Source: Nocardia coubleae NBRC 108252
GTDB lineage: Bacteria > Actinomycetota > Actinomycetes > Mycobacteriales > Mycobacteriaceae
Reading direction: 5' to 3'
NCBI RefSeq assembly: GCF_001612805.1
Contig: NZ_BDBD01000018.1
Span: 248,001 to 312,000 of the forward strand
DNA length: 64,000 bases
Position numbers and translations under genes: made by a program. The notes below the pieces were generated by a model. It saw only the letters and a list, made by a program, of their open reading frames with translations, ran no database searches and had not been told where the DNA came from. Within the stretch, counting starts at the first letter, position 1. Each line of letters begins with the position of its first letter. Below, piece after piece: positions 23,765 through 31,810 of this stretch.

Positions 23765-25600
23765 ATGACACCGACTGGACCATCGGCGGCCCAACAGTGG
23801 TCTGGCCTGCGTTCGTCGGCTTCGGATGGGGCGCTGGTCCTCGAGCCGTCGGCGCTGCCGAATCTGGTGAACGCGGCCACCGATGCCCGGATCAAGGTGA
23901 ACTCGGTCAAATCGTCCACCGATCTGGTCGGACAGCTCGCACGGTTCTCCTCGTTGGATTCGGGGCAGCAGCTGGCGAAACAGTTCTCGGACAAGGCCGG
24001 TGAGCTGGCGACCGTCCTCGGTAAGCACCAGACGATCCTCGACGACGTCGCCACCACCTTCATGGATGCGGCCAAGAGCTACAAAGGTGCCGACACCGCC
24101 AGCGAGGTCGATATGAACCAGCTGCGCACCACTATCGAGCAGAGCAAGTCCAAGGGTGACAAAGTCAGCTCCTCGGCGCCTGTGTTGCCCCTGCCTCCGG
24201 TGTCGCAGGGTGCACCCCCGTACCTCCCCGGCGTCACCACCCAGGTTCCACCGCTCGTACCCATGCCGGCCGCCGGCTCGGCGAACATTCCGAACGAGCT
24301 CATCAATGGCAAGAACTTCGATCCGGCCGAGGTGACCGCGGAGAATCCTGGCTCCTACAGCTATGAGGAGCTCAACATGATCCGGGTTTCCATCGAGGGC
24401 GTGCCTGCCAGATTGCGGACGGCGGCCGCGGACTGGACGTTGCTCAAGAACCAGGTGAAGCCGGCTTTCGATGACCTGAACGCGAAAGTTGGCGACAGTT
24501 CGAAGAACTGGACGAGCCCGGGCGGTGCCACCCGGGCCAGGGCGGCCATGAACGCCTACCACGAAGGCAACCAGAAGCTGGTCGAGCAGATGGGCCAGAT
24601 TTCTGTCGCGCTGGAGTACGCGGCCGGTTGGCTTTCCGCTACGAAACAAGGCTTGGACAGCACGCTGTACATCCCGTCGTCTGTCAAGCAGAGCGAGCTG
24701 CAGGCCGCCAAGGAAGAGGCCGCGAAGAACGCGCGGAACGTACTGATGTCCACCTACGTGCCCGGAGTCAACGCGACGTCGAGTCATATCGCCACGTTGC
24801 CCGAGCCGACCGCGCCGACATCTGGAAACGGGACCGGCAACGGCGACGGCAACGGGAACGGGAACGGGAACGGCTCCGGAAACGGCAGCGGAAGTGGCTC
24901 CGGATCGGGTTCAGGCAGTGGTTCGGGCTCGGGCGACACTTCCGCCGCGTTCAAGAAGGCGATGGCCGACCTGCAGCAACAGCAGTCCGGTAACCAATTG
25001 GGCAACGGCAGCGCGGACACCAACGGCAACGGAGGGCTCGGTTCGAACGGCTCGACGGGATCTGGTTCCGGTTCTGGTTCGTCCTCGACCGATCAGCTGA
25101 CCTCGGCCCTGCAATCCGGTCTCGAACAGGCCAGTTCCGCCGCGCAGTCCGCGCTGGAACAGGCTTCCTCGGCCGCCGAACAGAGCTCGCTCGCGGGGAT
25201 TCCGAGCGCGGCCGGGCTCAGTTCGCTGCAGGAACAAGCGAAGAAGGCGCTCAATGCCGCGAGCAAAGGCGGTGGCGGAGGTGGTGGCTCCGGTGCGGGC
25301 GGTGGTGGCGCCGGTGCGGGGGCCTCGCCGCTTTCCCCGAGTCTGGACAGCGCCTCCAAACTGTTCCCGCGCGCGTCGGCCGCCACCGGGATGGAGTCCG
25401 CGTTCCGGGCAGGCGTCGCCTCGTCGGCCGCGGGCACGCCGATGGGCGGCATGCCGATGGCGCCGATGGGCGGTGCTGGTGCCGGTGGGCAGGGCCAGCA
25501 GAAGGAGCACAAGCGCGCCGACTACCTCGACTCGGTGGAGCATCTTGACGAGGCGCTCGGTGACGCGCCGATCGTTGCGAGACCAGTGGTGGAACAGTGA
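23765..25600 (+). CDS. EspB/PPE-like ESX substrate with Gly/Ser-rich linker
   Basis: This 611-residue protein has an N-terminal helical part (to about 140), a short Pro-rich segment, and a second helical domain (about 195-335) with NWTSPGGATRARAAMNAYHEGN, a WxxxG-type turn typical of ESX substrates. A long Gly/Asn/Ser low-complexity linker and a GGMPMAPMGG stretch follow. The acidic tail, DYLDSVEHLDEALGD, resembles conserved ends of actinobacterial EspB-like and PPE-like proteins. AGGGAGGG precedes the ATG. It overlaps the EspG gene by four bases, which fits a substrate-chaperone pair. It has no signal peptide, as expected for ESX export. The exact family is uncertain. Confidence 0.6.
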   Translation: MTPTGPSAAQQWSGLRSSASDGALVLEPSALPNLVNAATDARIKVNSVKSSTDLVGQLARFSSLDSGQQLAKQFSDKAGELATVLGKHQTILDDVATTFMDAAKSYKGADTASEVDMNQLRTTIEQSKSKGDKVSSSAPVLPLPPVSQGAPPYLPGVTTQVPPLVPMPAAGSANIPNELINGKNFDPAEVTAENPGSYSYEELNMIRVSIEGVPARLRTAAADWTLLKNQVKPAFDDLNAKVGDSSKNWTSPGGATRARAAMNAYHEGNQKLVEQMGQISVALEYAAGWLSATKQGLDSTLYIPSSVKQSELQAAKEEAAKNARNVLMSTYVPGVNATSSHIATLPEPTAPTSGNGTGNGDGNGNGNGNGSGNGSGSGSGSGSGSGSGSGDTSAAFKKAMADLQQQQSGNQLGNGSADTNGNGGLGSNGSTGSGSGSGSSSTDQLTSALQSGLEQASSAAQSALEQASSAAEQSSLAGIPSAAGLSSLQEQAKKALNAASKGGGGGGGSGAGGGGAGAGASPLSPSLDSASKLFPRASAATGMESAFRAGVASSAAGTPMGGMPMAPMGGAGAGGQGQQKEHKRADYLDSVEHLDEALGDAPIVARPVVEQ

Positions 25601-26379
25601 CGCCCACTTGGGAATTCACCGGCGCGGAGTTCGAAGCGTTGTGGGCCGGTATCGAAGCCGAGTACATGCCCGAGCCGTTCATCCACTCCAGCGAGCCGTG
25701 CTCCGCTGACGAAGCGGAGTACGCGCTGAGACAGGACTGGATCAGGATCAAGCAGCGCTGGGGGCATGAGCTCGACGACATCATCGCGGTGCTCACCAAG
25801 CCCGATATTCGGGTGGTCGTGCGTGGATACGGTGGCGGCGAACGACTCACCGATCCCACGCTCTCGGTGCGCATGCTCGCGGTGCGCAAGGGTGACGTCG
25901 GATATCTGGTGCGTCAGCGTCCGGGCCGAACCCTGTATCACGCAGACGGATTCGTCGTCACCCGGCACGCCGCGCTGTCCCTCGGTGACGTTGTCGCCGG
26001 TCAGCTGCCCGCGGCCGAACCCGGCCGCAGCCGGGAGATCACCCTCGACGAACCCTCCGGTGACCAGTTCGATCACTCCTACGGCCGCTCACTGGTGCAG
26101 CACTACGACGACGACGCCGCGGTGCAGACGAAGACCTTTCAGCAGGCGAGCCTGGACCGTGACGGCTTCATCGATGTCGAACAGGGCTGGTCTCGATTCG
26201 GTCCGCGTGGCATCCTGCGATTGCGGCTCGGCTGGCGCGATCTGACCGACGACGGTCGCTATGTGATCGTGCCCGGCACACCGCCGGTCGCGGTCGGCGC
26301 CGATCGCAGGCGGCTGGTTTCGCTGATCAACAGTCAGATCGCGGAAGTTGTCAGAGCCATCAGGGATGATCGGTCGTAA
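25597..26379 (+). CDS. EspG-family ESX chaperone (copy 1)
   Basis: This 260-residue protein begins WEFTGAEFEALWAGIEAEYMP-EPF, the characteristic start of EspG, the cytosolic chaperone that binds PE-PPE-type ESX substrates near their tip and guides them to the machine. The middle carries RVVVRGYGGG and the end a helical LINSQIAEVVRAI. Its GTG start overlaps the stop of the EspB-like gene (GTGA). A second EspG lies at 30154 after a PE-PPE pair, so the two copies probably serve different clients; this one is placed to serve the EspB-like protein. Confidence 0.8.
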   Translation: MTPTWEFTGAEFEALWAGIEAEYMPEPFIHSSEPCSADEAEYALRQDWIRIKQRWGHELDDIIAVLTKPDIRVVVRGYGGGERLTDPTLSVRMLAVRKGDVGYLVRQRPGRTLYHADGFVVTRHAALSLGDVVAGQLPAAEPGRSREITLDEPSGDQFDHSYGRSLVQHYDDDAAVQTKTFQQASLDRDGFIDVEQGWSRFGPRGILRLRLGWRDLTDDGRYVIVPGTPPVAVGADRRRLVSLINSQIAEVVRAIRDDRS

Positions 26380-26401
26380 GCTTGCGAAGGGAGGGGAAAC
26401 C

Positions 26402-26734
26402 ATGGACGAGTTTCCGACGGAGTTCACCGCGGCATCGCTGACGGGCGCGATCGCGGTCCGCACCACCGAGCAGGGACTGCCGCTCGGCGTCACCGTCGAC
26501 GCGGACCAATTGCGGCGTGACCCAGCCGAATTGGCCGCCGAGATCCTGCGACTGTGCCAGAAGTCGGCCAAGCGCGCCGGGTTGGCCCGCCGAAACCAGC
26601 TGGCGGAGGCGGGTTTCGATCCAGCCCTGCTCGCCGCGACCGGGTTGCCGACCGAAGCCGAGGTGGCTGCCGCGGAGATCGTCGAAGAGCAGGAATACGA
26701 CACCGAACCGCAGAGCTGGCTGCGTTCGGTTTAG
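26402..26734 (+). CDS. Small ESX-associated hypothetical protein
   Basis: This 110-residue soluble protein starts at ATG 26402 with GGGAGGGG six bases upstream. The longer reading lacks a ribosome binding site and overlaps EspG. Its order of a GLPLGVTVDADQL strand-turn, a DPAELAAEILRLCQKSAKRA helix and an acidic tail resembles YbaB-fold ESX-associated proteins. It is followed by a clear YbaB-family gene 37 bases downstream, so the two may form a heterodimer; that is inference. No enzyme motif is visible. Confidence 0.6.
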   Translation: MDEFPTEFTAASLTGAIAVRTTEQGLPLGVTVDADQLRRDPAELAAEILRLCQKSAKRAGLARRNQLAEAGFDPALLAATGLPTEAEVAAAEIVEEQEYDTEPQSWLRSV

Positions 26735-26771
26735 AGCTGTCGATCCGGCGAAGAGGAGGGAGGACTCGGCG

Positions 26772-27068
26772 ATGGTCGAAACCATGGACGAGCTGATCGC
26801 GAAGGTGCAGGGTCAGCTCTACCGGCTGCAGGATCTGGCCGAGGCCACCAACGACATCCGGGCACAGGAAACCTCGCCCGACGGGGCGGTCACCGTGACT
26901 GTCGACGGCAGCGGAGCGCTGGTCGGCCTGGAGTTCACCGGGGCGATCGCCAAGCTGTCGCCCGCCGACTTCGAGCGGGTCCTCGTGCAGACGGCACGGG
27001 CCGCCGCGCATCGCGCTTTCGGTTCCCGCGCCGAGCTGGTGACCGCGTACAACCGAGCGGGCACGTGA
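26772..27068 (+). CDS. YbaB/EbfC-family protein
   Basis: This 98-residue protein matches YbaB/EbfC in length and layout: an N-terminal amphipathic helix, the VTVTVDGSGALVGLEFTG strand-turn-strand unit and a C-terminal helix VQTARAAAHRAF. The ATG at 26772 is preceded by GAGGAGGGAGG. Members are small DNA-binding or scaffold dimers, and within ESX loci they usually sit next to substrate genes as here. It is the last gene before a 100-base gap that probably carries the promoter for the EspC-like gene (TAGATAAAGT near 27119). Confidence 0.75.
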   Translation: MVETMDELIAKVQGQLYRLQDLAEATNDIRAQETSPDGAVTVTVDGSGALVGLEFTGAIAKLSPADFERVLVQTARAAAHRAFGSRAELVTAYNRAGT

Positions 27069-27168
27069 GATTCAACTGTTCTTAACCACGGATATGCGTG
27101 GCGCAGGCTTATGACGGGTAGATAAAGTAACGAAACACCGTGGGCTGTTTCGAGATTGGACGAAAGCC

Positions 27169-27480
27169 ATGAACCAAGTTGCGGTAGTTCCCGACGCCGT
27201 CCGCGCGTACGCGGGTGCCTCGGCCACCATGGCGGCCGGGGTCGCGCAGGCCGGTGCGGTCGACCAGGTCGCCACCATGGCCGCCGCCGTGCCGGTTTTC
27301 GGCCTGATCGGCCAGGAATTCCTGATGTCGTTCGCCTACGCCCAGGCCAACCACCTCACGTCGGTGGCCGAGCTGGCCGCGGTGCACGCGGGCACGGCGC
27401 TCACCGCCGCCCAGGCCGCCACCACCTACGAGGGTGCCGACGGGGCCTCCAAACTGGGCATCGCGTCGGTCGACCAGTAG
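27169..27480 (+). CDS. EspC-family type VII secretion target
   Basis: This 103-residue protein has the EspC-family pattern: V-x-P-D-A-V-R-A-Y-A near the start, a central FLMSFAYAQANHL segment, and a final helix ending TYEGADGASK. YEGAD matches the general YxxxD/E secretion signal. EspC in mycobacteria is co-secreted with EspA. Here the next gene, two bases after the stop, encodes an EspA/EspE-like protein, reproducing that pairing. The ATG has GACGAAAG upstream, a weak ribosome binding site, but no better start exists in frame. Confidence 0.75.
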   Translation: MNQVAVVPDAVRAYAGASATMAAGVAQAGAVDQVATMAAAVPVFGLIGQEFLMSFAYAQANHLTSVAELAAVHAGTALTAAQAATTYEGADGASKLGIASVDQ

Positions 27481-27482
27481 CC

Positions 27483-28847
27483 ATGACGTACCCCGGGGGA
27501 AATACGGCGGGTGCGAGCGGATCGGTCGACCCGACCGTGCTGGAGCTGCTGCGCGGCAGTTCGCTGGCTCCGATGCTCGACCAGCCGGTGAGCCAGGTGC
27601 TCAGCTCGATGGGACTGCCGCAGTTGCCGCAGTTGCCGGAGTTCATCCAGCTGCCGGAGATGCCGCCGCTGCCGACGATCGACCTCACCGCCCTGATGCG
27701 CCCGCTCACCGAGCTGGCTTCGGCGTTCGGCACGGGCGCACTCGGCGGCACGGGCGACACCTCGGGTACCGGCACGTCGACGAATCCCGCCGAGGCGCTC
27801 ACGAACATCAGCTCCGTGCTCGAGACGGTGATGTCGCTCGGGTCGACCGCGCTGCAGACGGTGATGCAGCTGTGGCAGAGCGCCGCCGCGATGGAGGCCG
27901 CGAACAAGGCGACGGCGGCGCAGACAGATGGGGCGAAACTCGCCGCGCAGAGCACCAGCGAGAAGGCGGTACTCACTCACGCGGCCGGCAATGTCGCGGT
28001 CGGTGGGGCCAAGCTGGCCGCGGTGATCGCGCGCTACTCCGCCACGCTGGCCCTTGCCCCGCTCTACGCGGCGACGCCCGGCGGGCAGGCGGTGCTGATC
28101 GCCGCCACCCTGGAAGCCATGGCCGAAGGTCTGGCCATCACCGCCGAGACCAAGGCCGAGATGATCGCTCGCAGCGGCGAGATGATGCAGGCGGGGGAGA
28201 AGGTCCAGGTGACCAACGCGCCGACCGGTGTGTCCTCGGGCGCCGATTCGCTGAGCCAGCTGATGGGTTTGATCTCCCCGCTGATCAGCACCGCGAGCAC
28301 GGCGGCGTCCTCGATCGGTTCGCTTGCCGAGCAGGTGAATTCGCTGTCGACCAGCACCACCTCCGACGTGTCGGCCACCGGCGGCGAGATCGCCGCAGAT
28401 GGTGCGGAGACGGCGGAGGGAGCACTCGGCGCGGGTGGCGGCGGTGGGGGCGCGATCGGCGGTGGCATCGGCGCGATCGGGGCGGCGGGCGCGGCGTCGA
28501 CACCGCTCAGCCCGTGGCAGGGCGGTCGCGGTGGTGGGTTGTCGACGGTCGGCAGCACCGGTGCGGTCGCCACGTCCGGCGCCACCACCTCGGGCGGAGC
28601 GAACATGACGACCGCCGCGGCGAGCGGAGCGGCACCGGGCATGATGCCGATGGGTGCCGCGGGCGCGGGCATGCCGATGGCGCGGGCGGTGGAAGGCGGC
28701 GACAACGAAGCCGTGCACTCCCAGCTGGTCACCGGTAGCCACGGTGACGAGGTAGTCGGCCGGATCGAGGGTGTCTCCACCCCCGTGGTCGGCGCAGCCG
28801 AACCGATGGCCGCCGAAGCTCCCCCGGACAAGGAACTCTCACTGTGA
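27483..28847 (+). CDS. EspA/EspE-like ESX substrate
   Basis: This 454-residue protein starts at ATG 27483, two bases after the EspC-like stop. A short Pro/Leu region (PQLPQLPEFIQLPEMPPLP) leads to a long Ala-rich helical domain (about 95-245) with MQLWQSAAAMEAANKA and TPGGQAVLIAATLEAMAEG, resembling the EspA/EspE core. A Gly/Ser/Thr-rich disordered half and an acidic tail follow. The longer upstream frame runs through the EspC-like gene and is rejected. It pairs with the EspC-like protein by position. The EspA relation is a by-eye resemblance. Confidence 0.55.
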   Translation: MTYPGGNTAGASGSVDPTVLELLRGSSLAPMLDQPVSQVLSSMGLPQLPQLPEFIQLPEMPPLPTIDLTALMRPLTELASAFGTGALGGTGDTSGTGTSTNPAEALTNISSVLETVMSLGSTALQTVMQLWQSAAAMEAANKATAAQTDGAKLAAQSTSEKAVLTHAAGNVAVGGAKLAAVIARYSATLALAPLYAATPGGQAVLIAATLEAMAEGLAITAETKAEMIARSGEMMQAGEKVQVTNAPTGVSSGADSLSQLMGLISPLISTASTAASSIGSLAEQVNSLSTSTTSDVSATGGEIAADGAETAEGALGAGGGGGGAIGGGIGAIGAAGAASTPLSPWQGGRGGGLSTVGSTGAVATSGATTSGGANMTTAAASGAAPGMMPMGAAGAGMPMARAVEGGDNEAVHSQLVTGSHGDEVVGRIEGVSTPVVGAAEPMAAEAPPDKELSL

Positions 28848-28874
28848 CGCGGCCCGACCACGACAGGAGTGGCA

Positions 28875-29180
28875 ATGACTGACACCTTCGAATTCGATTC
28901 CACCGCGGCGAGTAAAGCCGCCGCGGCCCTGGACGGCATCGCCGACCGGCTCACCACCGAACTCACCGCCGTCGCCCCCGCGTTGCGGGTGGCTCCCGCC
29001 GGAACCGACGAGGTGTCGGCGCGCGCCGCGACCACCGCCAACAGCGTCGCCGACGACTACCTGGCCGGAGCCGAGGCGGGTGCGCACGAGATGAACAAGC
29101 TCGCCGCCACCCTGCGTTCCCAGGTCGCCGATTTCGACCGGATGGAAACCGACAACACCAGCGGCTTCACCGGAAAATGA
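28875..29180 (+). CDS. PE-family ESX substrate
   Basis: This 101-residue protein has the PE domain layout: two long helices with ASKAAAALDGIADRL and then VAPAGTDEVSARAATTAN, the signature stretch of the family. The C-terminal end reads DFDRMETDN, an F-x-x-x-E variant of the YxxxD/E signal. The ATG at 28875 has AGGAG five bases upstream. It overlaps the PPE gene by four bases (ATGA), the standard PE-PPE arrangement in which the two proteins form a helical bundle for export. It lacks any long C-terminal extension. Confidence 0.85.
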   Translation: MTDTFEFDSTAASKAAAALDGIADRLTTELTAVAPALRVAPAGTDEVSARAATTANSVADDYLAGAEAGAHEMNKLAATLRSQVADFDRMETDNTSGFTGK

Positions 29181-30157
29181 TCGAACCACCGCAGCCCGGC
29201 TTCACCGGAGTGGTGTGGGAGGCGCGCGAGCCGGCCAAGCTCGCCACCGACCTCACCTCCGGTGCCGGACCGATGCCGATGGCCGACGCGGCCGCCGCCT
29301 GGACGCGGCTCGCCGCGGCCTTCGGCGCGGCCGCGCTCGACTACGAGCAGGTGCTGCACACCTTGCGCGGCTCCTGGAAATCGGGCAGCAGCGAGCAAGT
29401 GTGGGAACGGATCTCGGCCCTGCGCGAATGGCTGCTGGAAACCGCCGCCGCCGCCACCGCCAACGCGGCTCGGTTGCAGGCGCAGGTGCTTGCCTACGAA
29501 GTGGCGGCCTTGGCCATGCCCAACACCGCCGATATCGCCGCGATCGCCGCGATGCAGCAGGCACTCGAACAGGTCGGCACGGCTCTCGGCGCTCCGATCA
29601 AGGCGATCGCCGCGCAGACCGACACCGAGGCCGACGCGGCGAAGGCCGTCGCCTCCCGGGTGATGCGCAGCTACGAAGCCGCCACCGAACCGCTTTCCAC
29701 CCCGTGGTTGCACGCACCGCCGCCACCGATCGCGCCGGAAACCGCACTCACCGGCGAACAATCGGGCAACCCGGCCTCGACGCCCGCCGCGTCGGGCTCT
29801 CTCGGCATCGCTGGTGCGGGTATGGGCATGGGCGCGTTGCCACCGATGCCCGCCCCCATCCAGACTGCCTATCGCGCACCAGTTTTCGCGCAATCGGCAA
29901 CCGCTGTCACCACCACGCCGCAACCGACTTCCGTGGCCACGCCCACCGGACAGGCGGCACCAGTAGCCCCGGCGGCCATGGCTCCCGCGGCGGGCGGGCA
30001 GGACACCGCGCACCGATTCCCCCGCGCGGGTCTCGCCCACGAGGAAGCCGACCAGTTGGTCGCCGAAGGCGAGATCCGAGCCGCGCCCGCCGTGCTCGGT
30101 GTCGCCGAACGTGCCGCCGCGCCGACCACGAACACCACCGCGGAGGGCCGGTCATGA
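29177..30157 (+). CDS. PPE-family ESX substrate
   Basis: This 326-residue protein has a PPE-type helical domain: FTGVVWEAREPAKLATDL early, then YEQVLHTLRGSWKSGSSEQVWERI, whose W-x-x-G turn is typical of PPE proteins, then a helical hairpin. A Pro/Ala/Gly/Thr-rich tail ends in a conserved acidic FPRAGLAHEEADQLVAEGE segment. A strict PPE tripeptide is not at the usual place (PPQPGF stands at residues 4-9). It overlaps the PE gene upstream and EspG downstream by four bases each, so PE, PPE and EspG are made together. Confidence 0.75.
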   Translation: MIEPPQPGFTGVVWEAREPAKLATDLTSGAGPMPMADAAAAWTRLAAAFGAAALDYEQVLHTLRGSWKSGSSEQVWERISALREWLLETAAAATANAARLQAQVLAYEVAALAMPNTADIAAIAAMQQALEQVGTALGAPIKAIAAQTDTEADAAKAVASRVMRSYEAATEPLSTPWLHAPPPPIAPETALTGEQSGNPASTPAASGSLGIAGAGMGMGALPPMPAPIQTAYRAPVFAQSATAVTTTPQPTSVATPTGQAAPVAPAAMAPAAGGQDTAHRFPRAGLAHEEADQLVAEGEIRAAPAVLGVAERAAAPTTNTTAEGRS

Positions 30158-30945
30158 CCACACTGACCAACGACGCCCTCCTCGCCGTCGCCGAACGGCT
30201 CGGCGTGCAAACACTTCCGCTCGTCCTCGGCGTCGGGCCACGGCAGGACACCTTCGACGCCTGGCGTGCCGCTCGCGACGCCGCCGTCGCCGAACTCACC
30301 GCCACGGGCATTTTCGACGCCTACGGCGACGTGGAACCTGAACTCGCCGCGGCTGTCCACACCCTCGCCCAACCCGACGCCGAACTGGTCGCCCGCGGCT
30401 ACGGCGAGGACAACCGGCGCCGGATCTGCCTGGCTCGGCGCGGCACCGGTCACGCTGCCGCCGTCTACACCGGCAGTACCTACGACATCACCACCAGCAC
30501 CATCGACGGCACCGAACGCGAACTCACCCGTCTGCTGCTCGCCGCGCTCCCTTCCTGCGCGCCCGCCGAAGCAGCGAGCGTGAGCGTCCTCGCCGACGAC
30601 CTCGCGGCCCGCTTGGATGCCGCCGAAACCACCTCCGACTACGTGGACGCGATGTATGCGCTCGGCATCGACGCGCACCAGGCGACCGTCCTCGGCGCGG
30701 TCTTCGGCAGCTGCCATGGCTACACCGAGATCGTCGCCGAAGTCCACCACGACGGGCTGACCACCCGAGCCCCTGGCGCGGTCGCGGTATACGACACCGC
30801 GCGCGGCCGGGTCGTCGTGACGCCGGCAACGGCGCCCGACGGGCAGGTGTGGTCGACCATCACGCCGGGCACCGACCACCGCCTCACGCAGGCAGTCGGT
30901 GCGCTCCTCGAGGGGCTTCCCGGTGGGAGGTGGCAGCCCGATTAA
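30154..30945 (+). CDS. EspG-family ESX chaperone (copy 2)
   Basis: This 263-residue protein starts at an ATG overlapping the PPE stop (ATGA). Its general order, a helical N-terminus with DTFDAWRAARDAAVAEL, a DAELVARGYGEDNRRRI strand region and a C-terminal VGALLEGLPGG helix, fits EspG, which binds PE-PPE dimers in the cytoplasm. The usual W-x-[FL] opening is missing, so it is more diverged than copy 1. Position straight after PE and PPE supports the call. The much longer upstream frame is a shadow of the PPE gene. Confidence 0.65.
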   Translation: MTTLTNDALLAVAERLGVQTLPLVLGVGPRQDTFDAWRAARDAAVAELTATGIFDAYGDVEPELAAAVHTLAQPDAELVARGYGEDNRRRICLARRGTGHAAAVYTGSTYDITTSTIDGTERELTRLLLAALPSCAPAEAASVSVLADDLAARLDAAETTSDYVDAMYALGIDAHQATVLGAVFGSCHGYTEIVAEVHHDGLTTRAPGAVAVYDTARGRVVVTPATAPDGQVWSTITPGTDHRLTQAVGALLEGLPGGRWQPD

Positions 30946-30987
30946 GCCAACTCTCGTTTCAACCATCAAGTAAGAAAGGTTCGGCAC

Positions 30988-31317
30988 ATGCCCCCTCAGG
31001 GACCAGTAGGTGTAGAAGCAGGCGGCGTAGACGGCGTCGTCTCCAAGCTCGAAGGCACCATCAACAACCTGCGCACGTCGGTCGGTCAGATCGACGACGC
31101 GGCCCAGGCCGTGCTCCGCGGCTGGAAGGGTGACGCCTCCTCCGAATTCGTGAAGGTCGCCCAGGCCTGGCACGACGAGGCCGACGCCCTCAACAAGAAG
31201 TTCGACCGCCTCACCGAAGCCGTCAACGGCGGCAAGTCCACCCTGGTGAACATGGACCAGGGCGGCCTGTCCGGCGGCGGCGCCGGCGGCGGTGGCGGCA
31301 GCTACACCAACCTCTGA
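30988..31317 (+). CDS. esxB: WXG100 protein, EsxB-like
   Basis: This 109-residue protein is a helical hairpin with a canonical W-K-G turn (RGWKGDASSEF, about residues 45-55) and closes with a Gly-rich tail SGGGAGGGGGSYTNL. EsxB-type proteins pair with EsxA and carry the export signal; here no YxxxD/E is visible in the tail, which is unusual. AGAAAGG precedes the ATG. The partner EsxA-like gene follows 32 bases later. The pair is placed directly before the machinery genes. Confidence 0.8.
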   Translation: MPPQGPVGVEAGGVDGVVSKLEGTINNLRTSVGQIDDAAQAVLRGWKGDASSEFVKVAQAWHDEADALNKKFDRLTEAVNGGKSTLVNMDQGGLSGGGAGGGGGSYTNL

Positions 31318-31349
31318 CCGCGAATCAGACACGAACAGGAACTGAGCTC

Positions 31350-31643
31350 ATGACCATTCTTTACGATCCCGCGGCGATGAACGAGCTGTTCAACGACCTG
31401 CAGACCTACGGCGGGAAGATGAAGGGCGAGATCGACGAACTCGAAGGCGCCGCTTCGGACTTCCGGGCCAACCTGCAGGGTGACAGCGCTATCGCCAGCT
31501 TCGACACCGCGCACAAGAACGTCACCACCGAGCTGACCGACACCCTCGACAAGCTCGACAAGCTCGCCGCACAGGTCGAGGCCGCGCTCAGCCGCGCGCT
31601 CGAGGCCGACGGCAAGGTCGGCGACGGATTCGCCGGGTTCTGA
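31350..31643 (+). CDS. esxA: WXG100-fold protein, EsxA-like (WXG degenerate)
   Basis: This 97-residue protein has the length and two-helix pattern of EsxA. The turn reads FRANLQGDSAIASF, so the W of W-x-G is replaced by L. AGGAACTGAGC lies before the ATG. It follows the EsxB-like gene and is presumed to form a heterodimer with it. A long perfect hairpin terminator stands 40 bases after its stop and ends the substrate operon. Confidence 0.75.
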   Translation: MTILYDPAAMNELFNDLQTYGGKMKGEIDELEGAASDFRANLQGDSAIASFDTAHKNVTTELTDTLDKLDKLAAQVEAALSRALEADGKVGDGFAGF

Positions 31644-31682
31644 AATTTGGAGCGCTGGCGCGCTCGAGCGCGGCCCCCTTGG

Positions 31683-31750
31683 GGCCGAACGAAAAACGGG
31701 GCTGGACTCGTGCCTTCGGCACTTTGTCCAGCCCCGTTTTTCGTTCGGCC
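31683..31750. terminator. Bidirectional hairpin terminator with 25-base perfect arms
   Basis: The arms at 31683-31707 and 31726-31750 are exact reverse complements. The 18-base loop itself contains GTGCC-TTC-GGCAC. Runs of A and T inside the arms give a T-tract on either strand. It lies between the convergent esxA-like and eccE genes and can serve both. Confidence 0.85.
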
Positions 31751-31810
31751 GGGCCGCTTGCCCGCTTCGCGGGCAATGCCTCCTCGGGGTCGGCCTGGGC
31801 GGGGGCGGAT

